Shown here: positions 1-11,595 of the stretch, one piece after another
Position numbering within the stretch: the stretch's first letter is position 1
How the letters are laid out: the number at the start of each line of letters is the position of its first letter
Assembly (NCBI GenBank): GCA_003755025.1
Contig: RJVL01000005.1
Location: 108,692 to 172,691 of the forward strand
DNA: 64,000 bases
From: Diaphorobacter nitroreducens
GTDB taxonomy: Bacteria > Pseudomonadota > Gammaproteobacteria > Burkholderiales > Burkholderiaceae_C
Direction of reading: 5' to 3'
The notes under the pieces: generated by a model
What the model was told of the DNA's origin: nothing
Database searches by the model: none
Seen by the model: the letters and a program-made list of their open reading frames with translations, nothing else
Translations under genes and position numbers: made by a program

Positions 1-303
1 CACGGCCTTTTTGGCAGGAGCGGCTGCCTTCTTGGCGGGTGCTGCCTTCTTGGCTGCTACGGCCTTTTTGGCAGGAGCGGCTGCCTTCTTGGCGGGTGCT
101 GCCTTCTTGGCTGCTACGGCCTTTTTGGCAGGAGCGGCTGCCTTCTTGGCGGGCGCTGCCTTCTTGGCTGCTACGGCCTTTTTGGCAGGAGCGGCTGCCT
201 TCTTGGCGGGCGCTGCCTTCTTGGCTGCTACGGCCTTTTTGGCAGGAGCGGCTGCCTTCTTGGCGGGCGCTGCCTTCTTGGCTGCTACGGCCTTTTTGGC
301 AGG
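1..303. repeat. 57-bp in-frame tandem repeat inside the H1-like gene
   Basis: The motif GGCCTTTTTGGCAGGAGCGG begins at 4, 61, 118, 175 and 232 with near-identical copies, and a diverged copy begins at 289, so the period is exactly 57 bp (19 codons). Differences between copies are single synonymous-looking changes (GGGTGCTGCC versus GGGCGCTGCC). The frame is conserved throughout, so copy-number change would keep the protein open. The array continues out of the window on the left. Confidence 0.95.
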
Positions 304-381
304 CGCTGCAGCCTTCTTGGCTGGAGCCGTCTTCTTAGCGGGAGCTGCTTTCTTTGCAGCGGGTTTCTTCGCAGTTGCCAT
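1..381 (-). CDS. Histone H1-like DNA-binding protein (partial, C-terminus outside window)
   Basis: The visible N-terminus reads MATAKKPAAKKAAPAKK and continues as almost pure Ala, Lys and Pro. From about residue 27 it becomes a tandem array of the 19-residue unit KKAVAAKKAAPAKKAAAPA. This composition is that of bacterial H1-like nucleoid proteins, whose Lys tails bind DNA without sequence specificity. Two ATG codons are adjacent (381 and 384). The AAGGAG just upstream is better spaced for the one at 381. The gene runs off the left edge, so total repeat number and any terminal domain are unknown. It is a single gene reading in the same direction as nrdB. I am confident of the family and not of the full length. 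Confidence 0.85.
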   Translation of the reverse strand, partial: MATAKKPAAKKAAPAKKTAPAKKAAAPAKKAVAAKKAAPAKKAAAPAKKAVAAKKAAPAKKAAAPAKKAVAAKKAAPAKKAAAPAKKAVAAKKAAPAKKAAAPAKKAVAAKKAAPAKKAAAPAKKAV

Positions 382-415
382 CATTTTCTCCTTGGGTCGA
401 TTTGCAAAGAGCACC

Positions 416-436
416 CCACGCCTGCATTGGGCGTGG
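416..436 (-). terminator. Possible hairpin terminator downstream of nrdB
   Basis: A perfect 7-bp stem (CCACGCC / GGCGTGG, 7-nt loop) lies between the nrdB stop and the H1-like start. Read on the minus strand it is followed by GGTGCTCTTTG, a weak T-run only. It may end the nrdAB transcript. The same 180-bp gap must also hold the promoter of the H1-like gene, which I cannot pinpoint. Confidence 0.35.
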
Positions 437-561
437 AGCGATCCATGGCGACGACTGAATATGCGTCACCACGAATGCGGAAACGCCCCAAAGCCACAGC
501 GCCGAACGGTGCTGTGTGCGCGGAGCGTGGTTGAAAAATCATGGCCTGGTCTACGAAGATG

Positions 562-1752
562 TCAGTCCCAGGACAAGGCGCCGCCCGACTGGTACTCGAT
601 GACGCGCGTCTCGAAGAAGTTGCGTTCCTTCTTCAGATCAATCATCTCGCTCATCCAGGGGAATGGATTCTCTTCATTCGGAAAGAGCGCTTCCAGCCCG
701 ATCTGTGTGGCGCGGCGGTTCGCGATGTAGCGCAGGTAGCCCTTGAACATGGAGGCGTTCATACCCAGCACGCCACGCGGCATGGTGTCTTCGGCATAAC
801 GGTATTCCAGTTCCACTGCCTTGATGAACAGGGCCTTGATCTCGTCCTTGAACTCGGCCGTCCACAGATGTGGGTTTTCGAGCTTGAGCTGGTTGATCAG
901 GTCGATGCCGAAGTTGCAGTGCATGGACTCGTCGCGCAGGATGTACTGGTACTGCTCGGCAGCGCCGGTCATCTTGTTCTGGCGGCCGAGTGCCAGGATT
1001 TGCGTGAAACCCACGTAGAAGAACAGACCTTCCATCAGGCAGGCAAAAACGATCAGCGACTTGAGTAGTGTCTGGTCGCTCTCGGGTGTGCCGGTCGTGA
1101 AGCGCGGATCCATGATCGCTTCGATGAAGGGGATCAGGAACTCGTCCTTGTCGCGGATGGACTGGACCTCGTTGTAGGCATTGAAAATCTCGCCTTCGTC
1201 CAAGCCCAGTGACTCCACGATGTACTGGTACGCATGGGTGTGGATGGCTTCCTCGAACGCCTGGCGCAACAGAAACTGCCGGCATTCCGGCGCCGTGATG
1301 TGGCGGTAGGTGCCTAGAACGATGTTGTTGGCGGCCAGCGAGTCGGCCGTGACGAAGAAGCCCAGGTTGCGCTTGACGATGCGCCGCTCGTCCTCGGTCA
1401 GGCCGTTCGGGTCCTTCCAGAGTGCGATGTCCCGCGTCATGTTCACTTCCTGCGGCATCCAGTGATTGGCGCAGGTGGCGAGGTATTTCTCCCACGCCCA
1501 CTTGTACTTGAACGGCACCAACTGGTTGACGTCGGTCTGGCCGTTGATGATGCGTTTGTCGACCGCAGACACGCGGCGGTGTTGGGGTGCTGCAGACGCG
1601 GTAGGGGCAGTGCGCGTCGAAGTGCTGGCGACGGACTGCAACACGGGTGTTTGGAAACCGTTTGGCGGAGGCTCCACAGGGCGGTCGTTGGAGTGACTGC
1701 CGTCCAAGAGTTTTTGCGATGAGGGCTTGACTTCGTCGTCCCAGGTGAGCAT
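562..1752 (-). CDS. nrdB: Ribonucleoside-diphosphate reductase, class Ia beta subunit
   Basis: Small (R2) subunit that holds the di-iron centre and tyrosyl radical needed by NrdA to reduce ribonucleoside diphosphates in the cytosol. The diagnostic segment [12 protein letters not shown] contains the E-x2-H iron ligands followed four residues later by the radical tyrosine. A second ligand set is in [10 protein letters not shown] chose the ATG at 1752 (protein starts [14 protein letters not shown], 396 aa). The frame stays open upstream to 1836, but the extra 28 residues do not look like an R2 N-terminus. Family members are usually 350-400 aa. The gene lies 138 bp downstream of nrdA on the same strand and is probably cotranscribed from the NrdR-controlled promoter. 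Confidence 0.95.
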   Translation of the reverse strand: MLTWDDEVKPSSQKLLDGSHSNDRPVEPPPNGFQTPVLQSVASTSTRTAPTASAAPQHRRVSAVDKRIINGQTDVNQLVPFKYKWAWEKYLATCANHWMPQEVNMTRDIALWKDPNGLTEDERRIVKRNLGFFVTADSLAANNIVLGTYRHITAPECRQFLLRQAFEEAIHTHAYQYIVESLGLDEGEIFNAYNEVQSIRDKDEFLIPFIEAIMDPRFTTGTPESDQTLLKSLIVFACLMEGLFFYVGFTQILALGRQNKMTGAAEQYQYILRDESMHCNFGIDLINQLKLENPHLWTAEFKDEIKALFIKAVELEYRYAEDTMPRGVLGMNASMFKGYLRYIANRRATQIGLEALFPNEENPFPWMSEMIDLKKERNFFETRVIEYQSGGALSWD

Positions 1753-1890
1753 AGGTTTTCCAGTGGTCGGATTATGGAAGCAGTGCTTCAAAATGAAAAG
1801 CACCGAAGCGTTGCCGGGCGTGATCTGTTGCTTCACGACACATGCGAACGAGGCGACGGAGTGTCACGCTGCGCCCGCATGCGCACGGCA

Positions 1891-4809
<2,919 letters not shown>

Positions 4810-4896
4810 GGAGGTCCTCGGAGGTGTTCGGAGAAATGGCCAGGCGGACGGGCAGTCACCTTCGGCCGGCGAAACGGCGGCGTAGACTGTCGCCGC

Positions 4897-4944
4897 ACAC
4901 TATATCTAGTGTGTCTTGATGGTTCAAGACACTAGGGGTAGTGT
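4897..4944 (-). promoter_or_regulatory. Paired NrdR boxes overlapping the nrdA promoter
   Basis: Two 16-bp palindromes, ACACTATATCTAGTGT (4897-4912) and ACACTAGGGGTAGTGT (4929-4944), are separated by 16 bp, so their centres are 32 bp (three helical turns) apart, as in known NrdR operators. Read on the minus strand, a sigma-70 promoter lies across them: TTGAAC at 4927-4922, 17-bp spacer, TATAGT at 4904-4899. The -10 is inside the promoter-proximal box and the -35 is between the boxes, so bound NrdR would block RNA polymerase. About 90 bp of leader separates this from the nrdA ATG. Confidence 0.92.
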
Positions 4945-5165
4945 ATCCCCGTAAGAGGCTGGCGAGATCGTTTCGTCGTGATTGAACGCCTGGGCCTTCT
5001 ACTGCCGTCGCAGCCCCCGTAGGATCAGGCCCGCATCCGACGGCTTGAGCCATGGTGCGGCATGCTGGCCGATCTTGCGCGCAAACGCGCGTGCAACTTC
5101 ATCATGCGGAGTGAAGGCGAGGCGAAGGCGCAAAGTGCGGCAATGCGTCCGCGTGGCAGGAGGGA
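4945..5165. other. Non-coding remainder of the nrdA-ampD gap
   Basis: The whole gap runs from 4810 to 5165. Apart from the NrdR boxes and promoter, I see no convincing ORF, RNA gene or terminator in it. The ORFs that cross it have no family features and are arginine-rich, as expected of random frames in high-GC DNA. Confidence 0.6.
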
Positions 5166-5765
5166 TCAGCACCCCGGCGGAAAAAGAACACCCGTGCCGG
5201 CGAAGGCACCATGAAGTACACGCCAGTCAAACCCAGGGCCTGGGTCGTGTTTGCGTTCAGGGGCGATGTGCTCATGCCCTGCGATGTAGCGCACGGGGTA
5301 GCGCTGCCGCAGCGCCTTGCAAAGGGTCACAAGGGTGGCGTACTGCGCCTGCTCGAAGCTCCCACCTTCCAGCCCCTCGAGCTCAACGCCGATCGAGTCG
5401 TCGTTGCAGGCATCGCGCCCCCGGTAGTGGGAACGGCCCGCGTGCCAGGCGCGTCGGCCCACGTCCACGAACTGCCACAGCACACCTGCGCGCGTGATGA
5501 AGAAATGCGTCGACACTTCCAGGCCGCGAATCTGCTGGAAATAAGGATGGGCGCCCCAGTCCAGCTGGTTCATGAAAAGCCGGTGGACATGGTCCCCGCC
5601 AAACTGCCCGGGGGGAAGGCTGATGGAATGCACCACGATGAGGTCCACGCTGGCCTGCGGGGGGCGTGGCCCGTGGTTGGGCGAGTCCATGCGTCTCGCA
5701 TTCGCGAACCAGCCGCCGTGCCAGGCAGGCCGCCGGGCCGCAGGCTCAGGGCTGCGCGTCGCCAT
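5166..5765 (-). CDS. ampD: 1,6-anhydro-N-acetylmuramyl-L-alanine amidase AmpD
   Basis: Cytosolic zinc amidase that removes the stem peptide from anhydro-muropeptides in peptidoglycan recycling. Loss of AmpD derepresses AmpC beta-lactamase in species that have AmpR. The conserved start WHGGWFANARRMDSPNHGPR is present. Zinc ligands are the His in IVVHSISLPPG, the His in IAGHEHIAPERK, and the Asp in HDPGPGFDW. The frame is open further upstream, so the start was set at the ATG at 5765 ([13 protein letters not shown], 199 aa), just before the conserved region and close to the usual 180-190 aa. It overlaps the 3' end of pilR by 20 bp, which suggests translational coupling. Confidence 0.93.
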   Translation of the reverse strand: MATRSPEPAARRPAWHGGWFANARRMDSPNHGPRPPQASVDLIVVHSISLPPGQFGGDHVHRLFMNQLDWGAHPYFQQIRGLEVSTHFFITRAGVLWQFVDVGRRAWHAGRSHYRGRDACNDDSIGVELEGLEGGSFEQAQYATLVTLCKALRQRYPVRYIAGHEHIAPERKHDPGPGFDWRVLHGAFAGTGVLFPPGC

Positions 5766-7254
5766 GGCTGTCGCCGTCTTGCGGTACCTCGATGTGCAGC
5801 CGGGCAATCCGGTAACGGATCTGGCGCAGGCTGATGCCCAGGCGGGCTGCGGTGGCCGTGCGGTTGAAACCCGCCTCGCGCAGGGCGCGCACGAGTATTT
5901 CCCGTTCCTGCTGGTCGAGCCAGGCTTGCAGATCGTTGGGCAGGGGCATGCCTTCGCTGATGCCGGACCAACGAGGGGGCGCGTGCGGCTCAGCGGGCTG
6001 CGCGATGGCTGGTGCGGACGGTACGGGCTGCGGTAGGGGCGGCGGTGCCTCCACGGTGGAGGCTGGCGCGCCTTCAACGTGCAGCTCATGGCCATCGCTG
6101 AGGGCTACCGCGCGGTGCAGCAGGTTTTCCAGCTCGCGCACATTGCCGGTGAGCGGGTGCTGTGCGATGCACCGCAGCGCTTCTTCCGTCAGGCGGGGAA
6201 CGGCCACACCCGATTCTTGCTCGATACGGGCCAGCAAGGCCTCGCACAGCGCGGGTAGGTCCTCTCGCCGCTCGCGCAACGGTGGGATCAGCAGTTCGAT
6301 GACATTCAGCCGGTAATACAGATCCTGGCGGAAGCGCCCCGCCTGCACGTCAGCGGCCAGGTCTCGGTGCGTGGCGCTGACGATGCGCACGTCCACGGCT
6401 TCTTCCTGCGTGGAGCCCAGGGGCCGTACCGTGCGCTCCTGGATCGCACGCAGCAGTTTGGATTGCATGGGCAGCGGCAGGTCGCCAATTTCGTCAAGGA
6501 ACAGCGTGCCTCCACGGGCGGCCTGGAAGTAGCCCTCCCGGTCGTGCGTAGAGCCGGTGTAGGAACCCTTGCGCGCGCCAAAGAACTCTGCCTCCAGCAG
6601 GTTCTCGGGAATCGCGCCGCAGTTGACGGCGATCAGCGGGCCTTCGGAGCGCTGGCTGCTGGCGTGCAGCGCGCGGGCCACCAGTTCCTTGCCCGTGCCT
6701 GACTCGCCACGCACCAGCACGGGGGCCATGCTGCGCGCCACCTTGGCGATGCGCTGCTTCACATTGCGCATGGCTTCGGAGTCGCCGATCAGGCGATCCA
6801 GCACAGGATCTTGCATGTCCGGCCACTGCGTGACGTTGCGTGCGCCGGGGCGGGCGGCTTTGGGCGCCGCCAGTACGGCGCCAATACCCTGCACCGCCGA
6901 GGCCACCACGGCACGGAATTGCTTCAGGTCCACGGGCTTGGTCAGGTAGTCGAACGCGCCCGCGCGCAGCGCCTCCACCGCGTTCTCGGCCGATCCATAG
7001 GCCGTCATGACCACGCAGCGTTCACGCCGCTGCTGGCTGCGCAGGTCGTGCAGCAAGTCCATGCCGAAGCCGTCGGGCAGCCGCATGTCGGTGATCACGA
7101 CATCGAACTTCTGCGTCTGCAGCTGTTGGCGCGCGCCGTCCACGCTGGCGGCGGTTTCCACGCGGTAGCCTTCGCGCAGCAGGGTCAGCTCATAGAGGGT
7201 GCGCAGATCGGGTTCGTCATCGACGACAAGAATGGAGGCGGTGGATGCATTCAT
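5746..7254 (-). CDS. pilR: Sigma-54-dependent response regulator PilR
   Basis: NtrC-type regulator of 502 aa, expected to activate the pilin gene with sigma-54. Receiver domain at about 8-120 (ILVVDDEPD, phospho-acceptor in [11 protein letters not shown], Lys in YLTKPVD). AAA+ domain at about 165-395 with Walker A GESGTGKE, Walker [12 protein letters not shown] and an arginine-finger region. Fis-type HTH at the C-terminus ([20 protein letters not shown]). The loop that contacts sigma-54 reads GSYTGS instead of the canonical GAFTGA. The Phe-to-Tyr change is often tolerated, and the final Ser is unusual. It lies 15 bp after pilS in the same orientation, so it is the cognate regulator. Confidence 0.93.
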   Translation of the reverse strand: MNASTASILVVDDEPDLRTLYELTLLREGYRVETAASVDGARQQLQTQKFDVVITDMRLPDGFGMDLLHDLRSQQRRERCVVMTAYGSAENAVEALRAGAFDYLTKPVDLKQFRAVVASAVQGIGAVLAAPKAARPGARNVTQWPDMQDPVLDRLIGDSEAMRNVKQRIAKVARSMAPVLVRGESGTGKELVARALHASSQRSEGPLIAVNCGAIPENLLEAEFFGARKGSYTGSTHDREGYFQAARGGTLFLDEIGDLPLPMQSKLLRAIQERTVRPLGSTQEEAVDVRIVSATHRDLAADVQAGRFRQDLYYRLNVIELLIPPLRERREDLPALCEALLARIEQESGVAVPRLTEEALRCIAQHPLTGNVRELENLLHRAVALSDGHELHVEGAPASTVEAPPPLPQPVPSAPAIAQPAEPHAPPRWSGISEGMPLPNDLQAWLDQQEREILVRALREAGFNRTATAARLGISLRQIRYRIARLHIEVPQDGDSHGDAQP

Positions 7255-7269
7255 GGTCTGTGGGCCGTG

Positions 7270-8988
7270 TCAGACCACGATTGTGTCAAACAGTGATGTG
7301 CTGTCCGCAGGGCGCGAAAGGCTGCGGAAGGTCACAGTGAAGGCGTTTCCCGCCACCTCGCCGCGCGCCAGGCTGCGTGTGGTGCGCTGGTGACCGATGG
7401 CCGCCCCGTGGCGCTGGCACAGCTCGCGGCAGATGTACAAGCCCAGCCCGCTGGAGCGGCTTTCGGATGAGAAGAAAGGCTCGAACAGATGCCGCTCCAC
7501 CGATTTGTCCAGCGGTGCGCCATCGCTCCACACCTGCACGCCGGCCTTCCCGCCGGGGGTGGCGCGCGTCGCGAGGCACAGCGAGTCGGGTTCGGGCCCC
7601 TTGTAGCGCAATGCGTTGTCCAGCAGGTTCACCAGCACGCGCCGCAGGTGCTCGGCGTCGAACTCCACCTGCGCCGCGCCCGCGTCCAGTACCAATTGCC
7701 CCTGCCGGCGTGCGGGGTCCTGCGCCGTCCAGTCGTTCCACACCTGCTGCACGGTGGCATCCAGTGCCACGGTGGAGGAGCTGGCCTGGTGGATCTGGTG
7801 CTGCACGCGCGCAATGTCCAGTACGTCTTCCGTGATGCGCACCAGCCGGTCGGCGTTTTGGCGCACCATGTGTGTCAGGCGCTTCTGTGTGGGGTCGTCC
7901 AGGTCTTCGTCCAGCAGTTCGTTGGCTTGCACGATCGCTGCCAACGGGTTGCGGATCTCATGTGCCACGGCGGCTGACATGCGCCCCATGGCGGCCAGCT
8001 TCTCCGTGCGCAGGCGCGCTTCCATCTCGCGCAGGTCGTGCAGGAACATCACGCACAGCGGCTCCCCCGGAGAGTCGTCCGGGGTGTCCTGCGTGTGGGT
8101 GAGCCATGCGCGCACGCGCAGGGCCATGGGGATCTGGCCATCGTGCAGGACGTTGACATCGGCATGCTGGGGACGCTCCATCTGGAAAGTGGCGCACGCC
8201 AGATCCATGAGGGGTTTGAAGGCCGCCGTGTGGGTGAGCGTCAGGGAGGAGTCTCCGGAGATCTTGTGGCCGAGCATCAGCAACGCCGCAGGGTTGGCCA
8301 GGCGGACCTGGCCATGCAGGTCCAGCACCAGCACGCCATCGGCCACGTGCTGCATCACCAGGGCACTGACCGCGCGGTGGGTGCGCGCATCCATCTGGCT
8401 GCGCCGGGCCATCTGCTGCTCGCTGGTGAGCTTGGCGGCCAGCAGATGCACTAGATAGGCGACGATGAAGTAGCCGGTGCCTGTTAATGCCGCCTGCAGG
8501 TAGCGCTGCGTGCCGTCTCCGGCGCCGCCGTATGTGCCTAGCCACCAGGCCCAGGCCAGCAGCAGCAGCGTGGCGCCGGCCGTGGTTGCCAGAGCCAGAG
8601 TCAAGGATCCCAGCACGCCTGCCATCAGGACCGGAAGCCCGAACAACGGCGTGAAATTCAAGCCGCCCGACTGCTGCAGCGCCTGCAGCACGCTGACCAG
8701 CAACAGATCCAGCCCGATGGACGGCAACCACTGGATGCCGGGCCGCGGATCAGGGACGGCGCCGTGCCCCCACACCCGCAGCGCCACCGTGGCCACCAGG
8801 TAGCCCAGGCAGATGCTGAACAGCAGCGGTTCGCCGGCCTGGTTGAGTGCAATGCCCAGCAACTGCAGCAGCAGCAGCGCCAGCGCCACCATCACGCGCG
8901 CTGTGAGGAAGGCATTCCACAGGCGATGAAAGGGCAGGGGAGAGGCGGCGGCTGCCAGCTTGGAGGGCATTGGCTCAGGCGGGCCCAT
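7270..8988 (-). CDS. pilS: Sensor histidine kinase PilS
   Basis: Inner-membrane kinase that phosphorylates PilR. About six hydrophobic segments fill residues 20-190. A PAS-like domain follows (VMQHVADGVLVLDLHGQVRL). The phospho-acceptor H-box is AAVAHEIRNPLAAI, and the ATPase domain has the N-box NLLDNALRY and G-box SSGLGLYICRELC. The frame is open to 9141, but that upstream part overlaps the preceding gene and is non-hydrophobic. I chose the ATG at 8988 (MGPPEPMPSKL, 572 aa), which overlaps the stop region of the small gene before it. The ATG at 8970 is an alternative. Confidence 0.92.
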   Translation of the reverse strand: MGPPEPMPSKLAAAASPLPFHRLWNAFLTARVMVALALLLLQLLGIALNQAGEPLLFSICLGYLVATVALRVWGHGAVPDPRPGIQWLPSIGLDLLLVSVLQALQQSGGLNFTPLFGLPVLMAGVLGSLTLALATTAGATLLLLAWAWWLGTYGGAGDGTQRYLQAALTGTGYFIVAYLVHLLAAKLTSEQQMARRSQMDARTHRAVSALVMQHVADGVLVLDLHGQVRLANPAALLMLGHKISGDSSLTLTHTAAFKPLMDLACATFQMERPQHADVNVLHDGQIPMALRVRAWLTHTQDTPDDSPGEPLCVMFLHDLREMEARLRTEKLAAMGRMSAAVAHEIRNPLAAIVQANELLDEDLDDPTQKRLTHMVRQNADRLVRITEDVLDIARVQHQIHQASSSTVALDATVQQVWNDWTAQDPARRQGQLVLDAGAAQVEFDAEHLRRVLVNLLDNALRYKGPEPDSLCLATRATPGGKAGVQVWSDGAPLDKSVERHLFEPFFSSESRSSGLGLYICRELCQRHGAAIGHQRTTRSLARGEVAGNAFTVTFRSLSRPADSTSLFDTIVV

Positions 8989-9205
8989 GGTCCCGGTGGG
9001 CGGTGCTGCAGTACATATGCGCCCCCCCGGGCACGGCATCGCCACGTGGCAGGTGCACGCCGCAGTGGGCGCAGCGCACCATGTCCTGTGGCGGTGCGAT
9101 GGACGGGCGCTGGGTGTTGCCTTGCCGCGGCGCAGACGCACGGCGCTGCGCGCGCCACACCGCGTAGACCACGGCCAGCACAGCGAACAGGACCAGGTAT
9201 TTCAT
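8975..9205 (-). CDS. Small membrane-anchored protein with a Cys/His metal-site motif (PP0621 family)
   Basis: The product is 76 aa: an N-terminal hydrophobic helix (MKYLVLFAVLAVVYAVWRAQ), a short polar linker, then a small domain with C-x2-C (VRCAHCGVHLP) and MYCSTAH near the C-terminus. The four Cys/His are arranged as a small zinc ribbon. It resembles the uncharacterised PP0621 family often found beside pilS or the CcsA-like gene in beta-proteobacteria. The ATG at 9205 overlaps the stop of the CcsA-like gene as ATGA, and the 3' end overlaps pilS, so the three genes are probably cotranslated. Function is unknown. Confidence 0.8.
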   Translation of the reverse strand: MKYLVLFAVLAVVYAVWRAQRRASAPRQGNTQRPSIAPPQDMVRCAHCGVHLPRGDAVPGGAHMYCSTAHRDHGPA

Positions 9206-10002
9206 GTCGCCCGCCCCAGCACCACTTCCATCACGAAGCGCGAGCCCACGTAGGCCAGCAGCAGCAGTGCAGTGCCTGCATACAGCACGCGCACGGCGCT
9301 GCGGCCGCGCCAGCCAAAGCGCGAGCGGCCCAGCAGCAGCACTGCGAAGGTGATCCAGGCCAGCAGCGAGAACACGGCCTTGTGGTCCCACAGCCAGGCG
9401 CGGCCGTAGAGCTGCTCGCTGAACAGCCAGCCCGCCACCAGCGTGGCCGAGAGCAGCACAAAGCCCGCCGTCACGAAGCGGAACGTGAGCCGCTCCAGCG
9501 TCAGCAGCGGCATGCCGCTGTGCGAGTCGGCAGCCAGGCGCATCTGGCGCTCGGCACGGCTCATGAGCCAGGCGTGCACCACCGCTGCGGCAAACAGGCC
9601 ATAGCATGCAATGCCCAGCGTGAGGTGCAGCGGCAGCCAGGGCGAGGCGGATACGTGCAGTGGCCGGCCCGGAAACAGCGCTGCCACCAACACGGCCGCG
9701 CCGCCCAGTGCGCACAGCACCCAGCGCGCGCGCATCTGCGGAAACAGCTGCCGCTCAACGGCGTAGGTGGTCAGTACCAGCCAGGCCGTCATCGACAGGG
9801 CGGCGGCAAAGCCGAAATGCGGCGTGCTGCCCAGCAGGCTCCAGACCAGCGCAGCGCCATGCAGCATCCAGGCAGGGGCCATGATGGCCAGTTGGCCGCG
9901 GCCTGTGGAGGTGCGCGGCGCCAGGGCCGCCGCCAGCGCGTAGGCGGCGGCGGTGGCCAGGGCGAGCAGCCAGCCGAGCGGGGAAGCACTGGGTAAAATC
10001 AT
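9202..10002 (-). CDS. CcsA/YpjD-like cytochrome c biogenesis membrane protein
   Basis: A 266-aa polytopic inner-membrane protein with about eight hydrophobic segments. The segment WLWDHKAVFSLLAWITF carries the WDHK motif of the CcsA/HemX/YpjD group of haem-handling proteins. Whether this homologue handles haem itself or has another role is not established from sequence. The ATG at 10002 gives MILPSASPLGWLLAL, starting directly with a membrane segment. The frame upstream of this is shadow of the ffh region. It is first in the minus-strand run leading to pilS, pilR and ampD, and is divergent from ffh with 91 bp between start codons. Confidence 0.82.
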   Translation of the reverse strand: MILPSASPLGWLLALATAAAYALAAALAPRTSTGRGQLAIMAPAWMLHGAALVWSLLGSTPHFGFAAALSMTAWLVLTTYAVERQLFPQMRARWVLCALGGAAVLVAALFPGRPLHVSASPWLPLHLTLGIACYGLFAAAVVHAWLMSRAERQMRLAADSHSGMPLLTLERLTFRFVTAGFVLLSATLVAGWLFSEQLYGRAWLWDHKAVFSLLAWITFAVLLLGRSRFGWRGRSAVRVLYAGTALLLLAYVGSRFVMEVVLGRAT

Positions 10003-10093
10003 GGGTTCGCAGTTTAGCCTTTCGCCCCTGGTCGTCGGGGCTGTGCCATCGGCCGGCATTACGCCCGGGCCGGTGCATCTGGAGCATTTGGCC

Positions 10094-11473
10094 ATGGCCT
10101 CCGCACTCACCGAAAAACTCACCCGTCTCGTCAAGGAGATGCGCGGCCAGGCCCGCATCACCGAAGCCAACGTTCAGGACATGCTGCGCGAGGTGCGCAT
10201 GGCCCTGCTGGAGGCCGACGTGGCGCTGCCCGTGGTGCGCGACTTCATCGCCCGCGTGAAGGAAAAAGCCCTCGGCCAAGAGGTACTGGGCAGCCTGAAG
10301 CCCGGCCAGGCGCTGGTGGGCATCGTGAACAAGGAGCTGGCCGCGACCATGGGCGAGGGCGTGGCGGACATCAATCTCAACGCGCAGCCGCCGGCGGTGA
10401 TCCTGATGGCCGGCCTGCAGGGCGCGGGCAAGACCACCACCACGGCCAAGCTGGCCAAGCACCTGATCGAAAAGCGCAAGAAGAAGGTGCTGACCGTCTC
10501 GGGCGACGTGTACCGCCCCGCCGCCATCGAGCAGCTCAAGACCGTGACCAAGCAGGCCGGCGCCGAGTGGTTCCCCAGCACGCCCGACCAGAAGCCGCGC
10601 GACATCGCCCTTGGAGCGCTGGACTACGCCAAGAAGCACTTCTTCGACGTGCTGTTGGTGGACACTGCCGGCCGCCTGGCCATCGACGAGGTGCTGATGC
10701 AGGAAATCAAGGACCTGCATGCCGTGCTGACCCCGGTGGAGACGCTGTTTGTCGTCGATGCCATGCAGGGCCAGGACGCGGTGAACACCGCCAAGGCTTT
10801 CAAGGAAGCGCTGCCGCTCACGGGCATCGTGCTCACAAAATTGGACGGTGACTCGCGCGGCGGTGCGGCGCTGTCGGTGCGCCAGGTGACGGGCGCGCCG
10901 ATCAAGTTTGCCGGCGTGTCCGAAAAGATCGACGGCCTGGAGGTGTTCGACGCCGAGCGCCACGCGGGCCGCATCCTGGGCATGGGCGACATCGTCGCGC
11001 TGGTCGAGCAGGTCACGGCCGGCGTGGACATGGAGGCGGCGCAAAAGCTCGCCGCCAAGGTCAAGAGCGGCGACGGGTTCGATCTGAACGACTTCCTGGC
11101 CCAGTTGCAGCAGATGAAGCAGATGGGCGGCCTGTCCAGCCTCATGGACAAGCTGCCCGCGCAGCTCACGGCCAAGGCCGGTCAGGTAGACATGGACAAG
11201 GCCGAGCGCGACATCCGCCGCAAGGAGGGCATCATCTGCAGCATGACGGCGCTGGAGCGCCGCAAGCCCGAGCTCATCAAGGCCACACGCAAGAAGCGCA
11301 TCGCCCAGGGCGCCGGCGTGCAGGTGCAGGAGGTCAACCGCCTGCTCAACGAGTTCGAGCAGATGCAGGGCATGATGAAGAAGATGAAGGGCGGCGGCCT
11401 CATGAAGCTCATGAAGAAGATGGGCGGCATGAAGGGCGGCCTGCCGGGCATGGGAGGCATGCCGCGGTTCTGA
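10094..11473 (+). CDS. ffh: Signal recognition particle GTPase Ffh
   Basis: SRP54 homologue, 459 aa, which binds 4.5S RNA and signal sequences and delivers ribosomes to FtsY at the membrane. N domain 1-90; GTPase domain with G1 GLQGAGKTTTTAKL, G3 DTAGRL and G4 TKLDGD. The Met-rich M domain ends in repeated MKKM and GGM segments. The frame is open from 9953, but the ATG at 10094 (MASALTEKL) begins the conserved N domain and has GGAG ten bases upstream. No 4.5S RNA gene was recognised in the window. Confidence 0.96.
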   Translation: MASALTEKLTRLVKEMRGQARITEANVQDMLREVRMALLEADVALPVVRDFIARVKEKALGQEVLGSLKPGQALVGIVNKELAATMGEGVADINLNAQPPAVILMAGLQGAGKTTTTAKLAKHLIEKRKKKVLTVSGDVYRPAAIEQLKTVTKQAGAEWFPSTPDQKPRDIALGALDYAKKHFFDVLLVDTAGRLAIDEVLMQEIKDLHAVLTPVETLFVVDAMQGQDAVNTAKAFKEALPLTGIVLTKLDGDSRGGAALSVRQVTGAPIKFAGVSEKIDGLEVFDAERHAGRILGMGDIVALVEQVTAGVDMEAAQKLAAKVKSGDGFDLNDFLAQLQQMKQMGGLSSLMDKLPAQLTAKAGQVDMDKAERDIRRKEGIICSMTALERRKPELIKATRKKRIAQGAGVQVQEVNRLLNEFEQMQGMMKKMKGGGLMKLMKKMGGMKGGLPGMGGMPRF

Positions 11474-11500
11474 ACAGGGGAGCGGTGACCGCTCCTATAA

Positions 11501-11592
11501 ATAGAGCTGCTTGCGCTGGTATTTCAAGGATTTCAGGTGGAAAACCATCTGAAATCTAGGAATGGCAAGCGCTGGTAGCTATGTTTTTTTGA
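11501..11592. repeat. Dispersed palindromic repeat, copy 1 (between convergent ffh and miaB)
   Basis: The outer arms are ATAGAGCTGCTTGCGCT and GGCAAGCGCTGGTAGCTAT. An inner hairpin pairs GATTTCAGGTGG (11529-11540) with CCATCTGAAATC (11545-11556), 11 of 12 matched around an AAAA loop. A T-run (ATGTTTTTTTGAT) follows. It lies between convergent genes and could work as a bidirectional terminator. Confidence 0.85.
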
Positions 11593-11595
11593 TGA

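Noticed and set aside
1-303. CRISPR-like regular repeats
   Set aside because: Units are directly adjacent with no spacers, in frame, and coding.
11-730. Long plus-strand ORFs over the left edge (Ala/Phe/Leu-rich)
   Set aside because: They are the antisense of the 57-bp repeats. The minus strand gives a proper H1-like Lys/Ala protein with a ribosome-binding site.
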